Assembly (NCBI GenBank): GCA_042408965.1
Contig: JBHOQN010000170.1
Location: 1-64,000 of the forward strand
Direction: 5' to 3'
Length of the DNA: 64,000 nt
From: Thermogemmatispora sp042408965
GTDB lineage: Bacteria > Chloroflexota > Ktedonobacteria > Ktedonobacterales > Ktedonobacteraceae
Shown: positions 53,921 through 62,746 of the stretch, piece by piece
How the letters are laid out: each line of letters begins with the position of its first letter
Numbering within the stretch: position 1 is the first letter of the stretch
Made by a program: the position numbers and the translations under genes
The notes under the pieces: generated by a model
What the model was told of the DNA's origin: nothing
Database searches by the model: none
The model's input: only the letters and a program-made list of their open reading frames with translations

Positions 53921-55717
53921 CTATGGCACGCGGCCAAAGGTCGGCGAATGCACGATGTCCAGCTCCTTACCCTCCCCCAGGTACATATGAACCCCACAGG
54001 GTAGGCAGGGATCAAAGCTGCGCACTGCCCGCATGATGTCGATGCCCTTGAACTTGTCAGGACCGTTCTCCTCGAAGATCGGCGTATGCTGCACTGCATC
54101 CTCGTAGGGACCCGGTGTGCCGTAGACGTCGCGCACGCTGGCGTTCCAGGGCGTCGGCGGATAGGGATGGTAGTTGGCGATCTTGCCATGCTCAATGACC
54201 AGGTGATGGGAGAGCACGCCGCGCACCGCCTCATGGAAGCCGCAACCGATGGCCTCCCTGGGCACCGTGAAGTCCGCCCAGGTCCTTGTGCGACCAGCGC
54301 GGATCTCCTCCAGAGCCTTCTCCACGCAGTAGAGGCCGACCGCAGCCGCGTAGGCCTGGAAGTAGGTGCGCGCCCGATCGCGTTCGAGAGCATTGCTCCA
54401 CTTTGGAATCTTCCACTCGAACTCCACCTCAGGCTTGAGAGCTGTCTTCGGCAGACGGATCTTCACGCTCTGGCCGGTGGCCTTGATGTAGCCGCCCAGA
54501 TCCACCAGGCCGGCCAGGGCGGTCGTCCAGAGCCGCGCCAGGGGACCGCCCCCCGTGTCGAGCGCCAGATACTGCCCTGTGCGCTTGTCATACCAGCGCG
54601 GCGACATCACCCAGCTATACTTGCCTTTGAAATCACGCTTCTGGGGCTTCGGAATCGTCGTCTGGTTCCAGGGGTGCCGCTGATCAACCGGGTTCCCGAG
54701 GGGATCACGATCGACGAAGGTCCGTTCGTTCTCCCAGTCCTCGTAGTAGGAGCTGCCGAGCAGAATGCGGATGCCCAGGTTGATCTCCACCAGGCTGGTC
54801 GTCACCAGCTCGCCATCGACCACCACACCTGGCGTCACGAACATGGCGCGTCCCCACTTATCCATCGTGCGATAGTCGTAATCACAGACATCAGGGTCCT
54901 GGAAGGAGCCCCAGCAGCCCAGGAGCACGCGGCGCTGGCCCACCTTCTCGTAGCCAGGCAGCGCCTGATAGAAGAAGTCGAAGAGGTCGTCGTGCAGCGG
55001 CACCACCTTCTTCATGAACTCGACATACTTCATCAGACGCACCAGATAATCCGTGAAGAGCTGCACCGTCGCCACCGTGCCCACGCCGCCAGGATAGAGG
55101 GTCGAAGGATGAACATGACGCCCCTCCATCAGGCAGAACTTCTCGCGCGTCAGGCGGCTCATCTGCAGCGCCTCGCGGTAGAACTCCCCACTGAAGGGGT
55201 TAAGCGAGCGCATAATGTCGGCGATCGTGCGATAGCCATGCTCGCGGGCATGGGGAGCCTCGGTCTTCTGGGCCAGTTCCCAGACGCCAGGATTGGTCTC
55301 GCGCACCATTTGCTCGCAGAAATCCACCCCCACCAGATTCTCCTGGAAGATGTTGTGATCGAACATGTACTCCGCGGCCTCGCCAAGGTTGAGAATCCAC
55401 TCGCCGAGGGCGGGCGGCTTCACGCCGTAGGCCATGTTCTGGGCGTAGACCGAGCAAGTTGCGTGGTTATCACCGCAGATGCCGCAGATGCGGCTGGTGA
55501 TAAAGTGGGCGTCACGCGGGTCCTTGCCCTTCATGAAGATGCTATAGCCGCGGAAGATCGAGGAGGTGCTATAGCACTCCACCACCTGGCGCTTCTTAAA
55601 GTCGATTTTGGTATAGATACCCAGGCTGCCCACGATGCGGGTGATAGGGTCCCACGCCATCTCAATCAACTGGGAGGGTTCAGCCGGGGCCGTCTCACGT
55701 CGTACCTCAGTGGTCAT
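53921..55717 (-). CDS. hhyL: [NiFe]-hydrogenase large subunit, group 1h (598 aa)
   Basis: L1 motif RICGICGDNHATCS (Cys78, Cys81) and L2 motif DPCLPCGVH (Cys571, Cys574) provide the four nickel-iron ligands. The sequence after His577 is a 21-residue tail, MYLGEGKELDIVHSPTFGRVP, expected to be removed by the cluster protease. The overall sequence matches the high-affinity actinobacterial/acidobacterial/Chloroflexota group 1h type, which oxidises H2 at atmospheric levels and tolerates O2. The upstream gene is hhyS, 51 bp away. Confidence 0.95.
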   Translation of the reverse strand: MTTEVRRETAPAEPSQLIEMAWDPITRIVGSLGIYTKIDFKKRQVVECYSTSSIFRGYSIFMKGKDPRDAHFITSRICGICGDNHATCSVYAQNMAYGVKPPALGEWILNLGEAAEYMFDHNIFQENLVGVDFCEQMVRETNPGVWELAQKTEAPHAREHGYRTIADIMRSLNPFSGEFYREALQMSRLTREKFCLMEGRHVHPSTLYPGGVGTVATVQLFTDYLVRLMKYVEFMKKVVPLHDDLFDFFYQALPGYEKVGQRRVLLGCWGSFQDPDVCDYDYRTMDKWGRAMFVTPGVVVDGELVTTSLVEINLGIRILLGSSYYEDWENERTFVDRDPLGNPVDQRHPWNQTTIPKPQKRDFKGKYSWVMSPRWYDKRTGQYLALDTGGGPLARLWTTALAGLVDLGGYIKATGQSVKIRLPKTALKPEVEFEWKIPKWSNALERDRARTYFQAYAAAVGLYCVEKALEEIRAGRTRTWADFTVPREAIGCGFHEAVRGVLSHHLVIEHGKIANYHPYPPTPWNASVRDVYGTPGPYEDAVQHTPIFEENGPDKFKGIDIMRAVRSFDPCLPCGVHMYLGEGKELDIVHSPTFGRVP

Positions 55718-55768
55718 CTTGCTCTCTCCTTGTCCATGAGCGATCTCAGCTCAGCAGCCGACTGAGCA

Positions 55769-56797
55769 TCACCAGCGCGGCTGATAGCCCGTATGCAGCT
55801 CGCGGCCCTTCTGGCGCCACGAAGGCTCCTTATTGAGAGTGGTCTTCGTGATGCGGCGCAACGCACGGATCGCTGTGCCATAGGCAGTGACAGCGGTCGT
55901 CGAGAGCTTCGCGCCGGGCGGCTCATCCATAAAGGGCATGAACTTATCAGGGAAGCCCGGCATCGTACAGCCAATGCAGATGCCGCCGACGTTGGGACAG
56001 CCACCGATGCCCGCCATCCAGCCACGCTTGGGCACATTGCACTGTACCACCGGTCCCCAGCAGCCCAGTTTGACCAGGCACTGGGGCTGGCCATACTCCG
56101 CGGCGAAATCGCCCTGCTCATAGTAGCTGCCGCGATCGCAGCCCTCGTGGACCGTGCGGCCGAAGAGCCAGGTCGGGCGGCCGAGGTCGTCGAGGGGGAT
56201 CATGGGCGCCATACCGGCAGCCTGATAGAGGAGATAGAGTAGCGTCTCCATGAAGTTGTCCGGCTGCACGGGACAGCCCGGCACGTTGACAATGGGAATA
56301 CCCGCCCAGGACTTCCATCCGTGGCCCAGATAATCGGCCAGGCCCATCGCCCCGGTGGGATTACCCTCCATGGCGTGGATGCCACCGTAGGTCGCACAGG
56401 TGCCGATGGCCACCACGGCCCAGGCGCGGGGCGCCAGGCGGTCGATCCACTCACAGGTTGTAATGGGCTGTCCTGTGGCCTGGTCCGTTCCCAGAGCAGC
56501 CCAGTAGCCCTCGCGTTTGATCTTCTCATTGGGGATCGAGCCTTCAACAACGAGCACAAAGGGGTCAAGCTCGCCGCGCTCGGCTTGATACCACCAGGTC
56601 ATGAAGCTATCACCGCCCAGCTCGTAGGCCAGGACAGGATTATGGAGATGGACCCGGGGCAATCCCGGAATGGCTCCCATGACCACATCTTCAATGCTCG
56701 GCTGACTGGCTGCCGTGATCGAGACCGAATCCCCATCACAGCCCAGACCGGCCGTCATCCAGACGATGTGGACCGCCTCCACGCGCACCCTGGTCAT
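55769..56797 (-). CDS. hhyS: [NiFe]-hydrogenase small subunit, group 1h (342 aa)
   Basis: Carries three [4Fe-4S] or related clusters between the active site and the electron acceptor. The N-terminal motif is GLGCDGDSVS: Cys20 is kept, but the second cysteine of the usual CxxC is Asp23, the 3Cys-1Asp proximal cluster known from oxygen-insensitive group 1h enzymes. Other Cys motifs (GTCATYGG, PGCPVQPDN, CLVKLGCWGP, CPNVGGICIGC) are intact. There is no Tat signal or C-terminal anchor, so the enzyme is cytoplasmic or held to the membrane by other proteins. AGGAGG stands before the ATG. First gene of the operon. Confidence 0.95.
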   Translation of the reverse strand: MTRVRVEAVHIVWMTAGLGCDGDSVSITAASQPSIEDVVMGAIPGLPRVHLHNPVLAYELGGDSFMTWWYQAERGELDPFVLVVEGSIPNEKIKREGYWAALGTDQATGQPITTCEWIDRLAPRAWAVVAIGTCATYGGIHAMEGNPTGAMGLADYLGHGWKSWAGIPIVNVPGCPVQPDNFMETLLYLLYQAAGMAPMIPLDDLGRPTWLFGRTVHEGCDRGSYYEQGDFAAEYGQPQCLVKLGCWGPVVQCNVPKRGWMAGIGGCPNVGGICIGCTMPGFPDKFMPFMDEPPGAKLSTTAVTAYGTAIRALRRITKTTLNKEPSWRQKGRELHTGYQPRW

Positions 56798-57546
56798 AGA
56801 TATGCCTCCTCGAGCGCAAAAAACGCTCCTGGCTGACTCTCGATGCGGTCTCCTCTCGTCCTGATCACCGCACCCCGAACGCTCAACGTCCTATATCGAG
56901 GATAAATAGTGACACCAAACGCGGGCCGCCCCCAGCCCCGGTCGCAAGGCGCAACGCAGGCAGATACTAGAGCAGGCAGAAGGCGCAGGCGGGATCACTC
57001 GTCTCCCTGCGCATGAACAGGCCCGGACGCTGCCCATTTCAGAAGGGGGCAAGTACCCGGAATCAAGAGATCCAGACTGGTGAAACAGGCGCAGCTATGA
57101 GGCGCAGGCGGGGTTCCTGTGTAAGCAGCACAGCGAGAAAGCCCACAGCCGGTCCGTCTTCATCCTCCAGCACACAACACACATAAAAGGCGGCACTACA
57201 AAGGACCAGCACGTCCCTGAAGAAAGAGTTCCCTCATGCGCATCCCACGACAGAGAGGGATGGACTTCCAGCGTGTTCAATCAGATGTTTTGTTGAGGTT
57301 ACAGTCCAGCTAACATTCCAGGACACCATCAAATATAGCATAGACAGTACATAAGAGTCAAGACTGTACACGTAAAACTCATACATATGTAGAGCAAAAC
57401 CTTTGCAGATGTGAGGCAGTGTTACTCAGCGTGATGGGCCGATAAGATTTTATTCCCAGGACTATTGACAGAACCGGCCAGTGAGGCGTAGTATATAGAA
57501 CATAAATTCTAGGCCGAACGGCCTTCCCGAGAAAGGAAATCGCTTG
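56798..57546. other. 749-bp divergent intergenic region upstream of hhyS
   Basis: It holds a hairpin GAGCG-(7 nt)-CGCTC at 56812-56828 just before the hhyS Shine-Dalgarno, a 13-bp direct repeat AGGCGCAGGCGGG at 56981 and 57100, and an AT-rich part (57290-57420). No supported ORF. The hhyS promoter is not clear; a minus-strand TATAGG near 56900 is possible. Confidence 0.4.
57465..57494 (+). promoter_or_regulatory. Promoter of the 57547 gene
   Basis: Perfect TTGACA (57465-57470), 18 bp, TAGTAT (57489-57494). The leader would be about 45 nt before ATG 57547. Confidence 0.65.
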
Positions 57547-58272
57547 ATGACGATACAGATCAGGCAACCACCAGCGGTGGTCAGGAGGACCGCCGTAACA
57601 GAGGAGGACGATGCCATTTATCTGACGCGCCTGCCGAGCAGCACGCGCCGCTATCAGCCGCCCTCGACCGCCGATGTCAGCACCGAGGACGAGCTGGGGA
57701 TCAGCGCCACGACCGGCCTGCAGCCGGCGATGTTTATACAACGGCGGCGCGCCAGCAGTCAGACGAAGCCGGCCTACGGCACTACCTCAAAGGCCGTGGC
57801 GCCAGCAAAGATCAGGGCGCGCCGAGCAGGTCGCTCCTGGTTTCTACGCAGCCTGCTCCTGGGCATGCTGCTGACTGCCCTGCTCGGCCTGGGCCTCACA
57901 TATCTCGGCTCCTGGTGGCAGCTTCACCAGGATGATGTTCAGTACGGTCGCCCGCGTACCTGGCAGATGGACGCCGTTGTCGGGCACAACGACAGCCCGG
58001 CCCACCCCACTCATTTTGTCTTCATCAATCTACATAGACAGGTGGAAATTATCGAATTTCCAGGCGGGGACGGCGCCCATGCGCGCGTCTACAACGGTCC
58101 CGTCCTCACAGGCGACGGCCAGGACCTCGTACCCATTACGGCCGAGGTGCGTGATGTGAACGGAGACGGCAGACCCGACCTGATCGTCCACATCCAGAAT
58201 CAGCGTCTGGTCCTGCTCAACGACGGCACGGCCTTCCGGGCCCCCGGACCGAACGACCATATCGTCCTCTAA
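57547..58272 (+). CDS. Membrane protein with VCBS/FG-GAP-like end (241 aa)
   Basis: A cytoplasmic N-terminal part of about 100 residues (Arg, Thr and Pro rich), one span at about 103-122 (LLLGMLLTALLGLGLTYLGSWW), and an external domain whose end DVNGDGRPDLIVHIQNQRLVLLNDG is one integrin-like VCBS/FG-GAP Ca-binding blade. One blade alone is unusual; it may bind to partners. GAAAGGAAA precedes the start; TTG at 57544 is an alternative. Expressed in the opposite direction to the hydrogenase. Confidence 0.65.
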   Translation: MTIQIRQPPAVVRRTAVTEEDDAIYLTRLPSSTRRYQPPSTADVSTEDELGISATTGLQPAMFIQRRRASSQTKPAYGTTSKAVAPAKIRARRAGRSWFLRSLLLGMLLTALLGLGLTYLGSWWQLHQDDVQYGRPRTWQMDAVVGHNDSPAHPTHFVFINLHRQVEIIEFPGGDGAHARVYNGPVLTGDGQDLVPITAEVRDVNGDGRPDLIVHIQNQRLVLLNDGTAFRAPGPNDHIVL

Positions 58273-58339
58273 GCGCCGGTCGGTGGATGTGGATTCAGCC
58301 AGGCGCTCTCTTCCAGGCAGCTCTGGTCCCCATCTACAT

Positions 58340-59215
58340 TCACCGCCGGGTCAGCAGGGCCTTCGCCCGCTCCAGATGGCGGCGATCGTGCTCCCAGTCC
58401 TCCTGGCCATCCTCTGTCTCCTGAATGGGCGTCTCCAGGATTACCGTCACCTGCGCCAGGCGCTCGTCGCCGAGCAGAGCGCGCAGGCCCACCTCAGGAA
58501 TCAGACCCTCTCCCAGACGCGCATGCACATCGCGATGGCTGCCTAGCGCCTTCTGTGTATCGTTGAGGTGCAGAACCCACAGATGCTGCAGCCCGATCAG
58601 GGTCTCAACCTGCTGCAGCACCTGCGCCACCCCCTGCGGTGTGCCAATATTGTGGCCGGCTCCCCACAGATGCGCCGTATCCAGACAGATGCCGAGGCGC
58701 GTGGCATACTCAGGTTCTGGCAGCAGCCTCAGGACAGCGGCCAGATGCTCGAAGCTGTGCCCCAGGGAGTGACCAGCGCCAACATCGTTCTCGAGCAGCA
58801 GGCGCACCGTCGGCGGCGTCGGCGGCAACATCAGGCGCAGCGCCTCGGCAATGCGCGCAACCCCCACCTCGACCCCTGCACCGCGATGGCTGCCAGTATG
58901 CACTACCACATCTACGGCTCCCAGCAGTGCGGCACGCCGCAGGGTCCAGGTCAGCAAGGCCAGTGACTTCCCCCAGACCTCGGGCTCGGGCGAAGCCAGA
59001 TTGATCAGATAGGGTGCATGGATCACCAGCGGCGTCAGACCCCGGGCCTGCGCAGCGCGCGCAAACTCCTCAGCTCCCTGCTCACCTCCCGCCGGCGGCC
59101 GCCAGCCTGTTGGATTGCTGGCAAAGATCTGGATCGTCTCACAACCAAGCTGAGACGCAATGTCAATGGCACGCAGCGGCCGGCCATTGAGCGGCATATG
59201 GCGACCAATACGCAT
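58340..59215 (-). CDS. nfo: Endonuclease IV, deoxyribonuclease (291 aa)
   Basis: TIM-barrel AP endonuclease with three zinc ions. GCETIQIFASNPTGW, HAPYLINLASP, HTGSHRGAGVEVG, LLENDVGAGHSLGHSFEHL, GICLDTAHLWGAG, and HLNDTQKALGSHRDVHARLGEG show all the metal His/Asp/Glu stations. It repairs abasic sites. The start follows scpB by 3 bp, so they share a transcript. Confidence 0.92.
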   Translation of the reverse strand: MRIGRHMPLNGRPLRAIDIASQLGCETIQIFASNPTGWRPPAGGEQGAEEFARAAQARGLTPLVIHAPYLINLASPEPEVWGKSLALLTWTLRRAALLGAVDVVVHTGSHRGAGVEVGVARIAEALRLMLPPTPPTVRLLLENDVGAGHSLGHSFEHLAAVLRLLPEPEYATRLGICLDTAHLWGAGHNIGTPQGVAQVLQQVETLIGLQHLWVLHLNDTQKALGSHRDVHARLGEGLIPEVGLRALLGDERLAQVTVILETPIQETEDGQEDWEHDRRHLERAKALLTRR

Positions 59216-59218
59216 CGA

Positions 59219-59911
59219 TCACGCTGACCCGTTTCTAGCAGGCTGGTGAGCCTCGCTGCTGGCAGGCTCCACTGGCTCCAGCGGTGGCGGCAGCACATCG
59301 GCGACGTGCGGCAACTCCTCCAGGCTCGTCAGGCCGAACTGCTGCAGAAACTCCGGCGTCGTCGCGAAGAGGGCCGGGTGGCCCACCGTGGGAGCGCGTC
59401 CAATCTCCGCCACCAGTCCGTGCTGAATGAGGCTCGCCAGCGCGCGATCGCTGTTGACCCCGCGAATCGCCTCGATCTGCGCCCGCGTCACTGGCTGACG
59501 ATAACAGATCACCGCCAGCGTCTCCAGGGCCGCCGGCGTCAGCTTCGCGCTCATCGGCAGACCCAGCAGCGCAGCCACGTAACGCGCATTCTCCGGGGCC
59601 GTCACAAGCTGCACCTGCGTCCCCAGACGCTGCAGCCGCAGACCACGCTGCTGGCTCTCCAGCCCCTGCGCCAGCGCCCGCAAGCCCGCCTGTAGCTCCT
59701 GCTCACTGACATCCAGCAGCTTGCGCAACTCAGCCTGCTCCAGGGGGCGCCCCGAGACGAAGAGCAGACTCTCAATGGCCGACGCGAGGCGCATCTCCCC
59801 CTCGCTGGCCCCTCCGACCAGAGCGGCCTTCCCGGCCTCGCATGCGGCTGCTTCCTCTGCCGCCATCGCGGCGCCCTCGACGGGCTTCTCTCTGCTCAAC
59901 TCGTCCTGCAT
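59219..59911 (-). CDS. scpB: Segregation and condensation protein B (230 aa)
   Basis: Two winged helices: AIESLLFVSGRPLEQAELRKLL, then TPAALETLAVICYRQPVTRAQIEAIRGVNSD, the ScpB signature. N-terminal 38 residues and a Pro-rich tail of about 30 are lineage-specific. It helps SMC to condense and segregate the chromosome. scpA is not visible in the window. It begins the scpB-nfo unit. Confidence 0.92.
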   Translation of the reverse strand: MQDELSREKPVEGAAMAAEEAAACEAGKAALVGGASEGEMRLASAIESLLFVSGRPLEQAELRKLLDVSEQELQAGLRALAQGLESQQRGLRLQRLGTQVQLVTAPENARYVAALLGLPMSAKLTPAALETLAVICYRQPVTRAQIEAIRGVNSDRALASLIQHGLVAEIGRAPTVGHPALFATTPEFLQQFGLTSLEELPHVADVLPPPLEPVEPASSEAHQPARNGSA

Positions 59912-60027
59912 GGCGCGGCCATTATATCACAGGCCCGCCGGGGAGACCAGCCCCTCTCGCTGGAATAGCCAGACTGAAGCGTGTTCCCCTGACACTCAAA
60001 CTTTGATAATATTACGCTCAAATCTTC

Positions 60028-60056
60028 TTGCAATAGTCTGCTCAATGTGGTATAGT
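60028..60056 (+). promoter_or_regulatory. clpB promoter
   Basis: TTGCAA (60028-60033), 17 bp, TATAGT (60051-60056), with a leader of about 35 nt. CTCAA occurs three times at 59995, 60017 and 60041, roughly 22-24 bp apart and so on one face of the DNA. This may be a heat-shock regulator site, but it is neither CIRCE nor a clear HAIR element. Confidence 0.65.
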
Positions 60057-60097
60057 ACTGACAAAGTACGCAGTTCTCTGTTACGGGGAGGATATGG

Positions 60098-62698
60098 ATG
60101 AAAATAGAGCGCTTCACAGAGAAGGCCCGCGAGGCCATCACGGAAGCCTCGGAGCTGGCACGTTCCTACAACCACAGTCAGATCGAGCCAGAGCATCTGC
60201 TTTATGCCCTGCTGGAGCAGCAGGGGGGCATCACGAATGAGATCATCCAGAAGGCGGGGGGAGATAGTGGGGCCGCCCGGCGCTCACTCAAGAGCGACCT
60301 GGAGCGGATGCCGCGCGTCTATGGTGGCAGCGATCCGAGTATTTCGCCGCAGTTGCGGCGGGTTCTCGAAGAGGCCTGGCGGCAGATGGCCACCTTCAAA
60401 GATGAGTACCTGAGCGTCGAGCATCTCCTGCTGGCCCTTTTCGACGTGGGGGGCGAGAGCGTTCAGCGCGCGCTACGGGCCGCCGGCATCACTCGCGACA
60501 CAACCCTGCAGGCGCTGAGCGCTATTCGCGGCTCGCAGCGGGTCACGGATCAGAATCCCGAAGGGAAGTATCAGGCGCTGGAGCGCTACGGTCGCAATCT
60601 GACCGCGCTGGCCGAACAGGGCAAGCTCGATCCGGTGATCGGGCGCGACGAAGAGATCCGCCGTGTGATTCAGGTGCTGAGCCGCCGCACCAAGAATAAC
60701 CCTGTGCTGATCGGCGATCCCGGCGTCGGCAAGACGGCGATCGTCGAGGGCCTGGCGCAGCGGATCGTGCGCGGCGATGTGCCGAAAACGCTGCGCGATA
60801 AGCAGATCATTGCCCTCGACCTGGGGGCCCTCATTGCGGGTGCGAAGTACCGCGGCGAGTTCGAGGAGCGCCTGAAGGCCGTTCTGAAGGAGATCCAGAG
60901 TTCTGAGGGACGCATCGTTCTCTTCATCGACGAGCTCCATACGCTGGTCGGTGCGGGTGCCGCGGAGGGTGCGATGGATGCCTCGAATATGCTCAAGCCC
61001 ATGCTGGCGCGCGGTGAACTTCACTGCATCGGCGCGACGACCCTGGATGAATATCGCAAATATATTGAGAAGGACGCGGCCCTTGAACGACGCTTCCAGC
61101 CGATCATGGTCGAGGAGCCGTCGGTCGAGGATACCATCAGCATCCTGCGTGGCCTGAAGCAGCGCTACGAGGTCCACCATGGCGTGCGCATCCAGGATAG
61201 CGCCCTGGTGGCTGCGGCGGTCCTCTCAAACCGCTACATCAGCGACCGCTTCCTGCCTGATAAGGCCATCGACCTGATTGACGAGGCGGCCAGCCGCCGC
61301 CGCGTGGAACTTGACAGCACACCCAGCGAGCTGGACGCCCTCGAACGCCGTATCCGCCAGCTCCAGGTCGAGCACGAGGCCCTTAAGAAAGAGACCGACG
61401 CGGCCAGCCGCGAGCGCCGTGAGCGCGTCGAGCAGGAGATCGCTAACCTCAATGAGCAGCTACACAGCATGCGGCTCTCGCTCGAGCGCGAGCGCGAGCC
61501 GGTGGAGACGCTGCGCCGCCTGAAGACTGAGCTGGAGCAGGCCCAGGTGGAGCTGGAGAAGGCCGAGCGCGACTACAACCTGGAGGAGCAGGCGCGTCTG
61601 CGCTACGGCGTCATTCCCGATCTGGAGCGGCGCATCCACGAGATGGAGGCTCGTCTGAGCGAGATCCAGGGCGCTCGCATGCTCAAGGAGGAGGTGGACG
61701 CCGAAGACATCGCCGAGATCGTCGCTCGCTGGACCCACATCCCTGTCTCTCGCTTGATGGAAGGCGAGGTCCAGAAGCTGCTCAAGATGGAGGAGCGTCT
61801 CCGCGAGCGCGTCGTCGGCCAGGATCACGCGCTGCGCGCCGTCTCTGACGCCATCCGCCGCGCGCGCGCCGGCCTGCAGGACCCCAATCGCCCGCTGGCA
61901 AGCTTCCTCTTCCTGGGTCCGACCGGGGTCGGCAAGACCGAGCTGGCGCGCGCCCTGGCCGAGTTCCTCTTCGACGATGAGCAGGCCTTGATTCGCATCG
62001 ATATGTCGGAGTACATGGAGAAGCATAGCGTCTCGCGTCTGATCGGCGCGCCGCCCGGCTATGTGGGCTATGAAGAGGGCGGCCAGCTCACTGAGGCTGT
62101 GCGCCGGCATCCCTACAGCGTCGTGCTCTTCGATGAGATCGAGAAGGCCGCTCCTGACGTCTTCAACGTTCTGCTCCAGTTGCTCGACGACGGTCGGCTC
62201 ACGGATGGCCAGGGACGCACGATCGATTTCAAAAACACGGTGATCATCATGACCAGCAACGTGGGCAACCTCTGGTTGAGCGAGTATGCTGGTCTGGACG
62301 AAGAGGAGCTGCAGCGCCGCGTGCGCCAGCGCCTGCGCGAGGAGGGCTTCCGGCCGGAGTTTATCAACCGCATCGACGAGATCGTCATCTTCCACGCGCT
62401 CTCGCCTGAGCGCATTAAGGAGATCGTCACGATCCAGCTCAACCGCCTGGCCCCGCGCCTGGCCGAGCGCCACATCGCGCTCACAGTGACCGAGGCCGCC
62501 AGGGAGCTGCTGGCGAACGAGGGCTACGATCCGCAGTTCGGCGCGCGTCCGCTCAAGCGCGTGATCCAGCGTGCGGTGGAGAATCCGCTGGCGCGCGCCC
62601 TGCTGGATGGTACGATCCGCGAGGGCGATACGGTGCAGATCGATGCCCGTGACGGCGCGATTGTGATCACGCCAATGAGAGCGACGGCGCAGGTGTAG
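60098..62698 (+). CDS. clpB: Disaggregase ClpB (866 aa)
   Basis: N-terminal Clp repeat domain (MKIERFTEKAREAITEASELA), AAA1 with GDPGVGKT (206-213) and LFIDELHTLVGAG, a middle coiled coil of about 125 residues (about 405-530), and AAA2 with GPTGVGKT (607-614), VVLFDEIEKA and MTSNVG. The coiled-coil M domain marks ClpB rather than ClpA or ClpX. It re-solubilises aggregates with DnaK. GGGGAGGAT lies before ATG 60098. No ClpP-binding loop is expected. Confidence 0.95.
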   Translation: MKIERFTEKAREAITEASELARSYNHSQIEPEHLLYALLEQQGGITNEIIQKAGGDSGAARRSLKSDLERMPRVYGGSDPSISPQLRRVLEEAWRQMATFKDEYLSVEHLLLALFDVGGESVQRALRAAGITRDTTLQALSAIRGSQRVTDQNPEGKYQALERYGRNLTALAEQGKLDPVIGRDEEIRRVIQVLSRRTKNNPVLIGDPGVGKTAIVEGLAQRIVRGDVPKTLRDKQIIALDLGALIAGAKYRGEFEERLKAVLKEIQSSEGRIVLFIDELHTLVGAGAAEGAMDASNMLKPMLARGELHCIGATTLDEYRKYIEKDAALERRFQPIMVEEPSVEDTISILRGLKQRYEVHHGVRIQDSALVAAAVLSNRYISDRFLPDKAIDLIDEAASRRRVELDSTPSELDALERRIRQLQVEHEALKKETDAASRERRERVEQEIANLNEQLHSMRLSLEREREPVETLRRLKTELEQAQVELEKAERDYNLEEQARLRYGVIPDLERRIHEMEARLSEIQGARMLKEEVDAEDIAEIVARWTHIPVSRLMEGEVQKLLKMEERLRERVVGQDHALRAVSDAIRRARAGLQDPNRPLASFLFLGPTGVGKTELARALAEFLFDDEQALIRIDMSEYMEKHSVSRLIGAPPGYVGYEEGGQLTEAVRRHPYSVVLFDEIEKAAPDVFNVLLQLLDDGRLTDGQGRTIDFKNTVIIMTSNVGNLWLSEYAGLDEEELQRRVRQRLREEGFRPEFINRIDEIVIFHALSPERIKEIVTIQLNRLAPRLAERHIALTVTEAARELLANEGYDPQFGARPLKRVIQRAVENPLARALLDGTIREGDTVQIDARDGAIVITPMRATAQV

Positions 62699-62746
62699 GT
62701 GCGAGGCACCTCCTCCTCCACCGTCCGGCGAGGAGTGTGGACGGCT

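Noticed and set aside
54086..55765. 559-aa open frame on the plus strand opposite hhyL
   Set aside because: It is antisense to a well-defined gene in GC-rich DNA; long shadow frames are expected and its product has no domain.
57095..57280. 61-aa minus-strand frame in the region upstream of hhyS
   Set aside because: No RBS, odd composition and no conserved motif.
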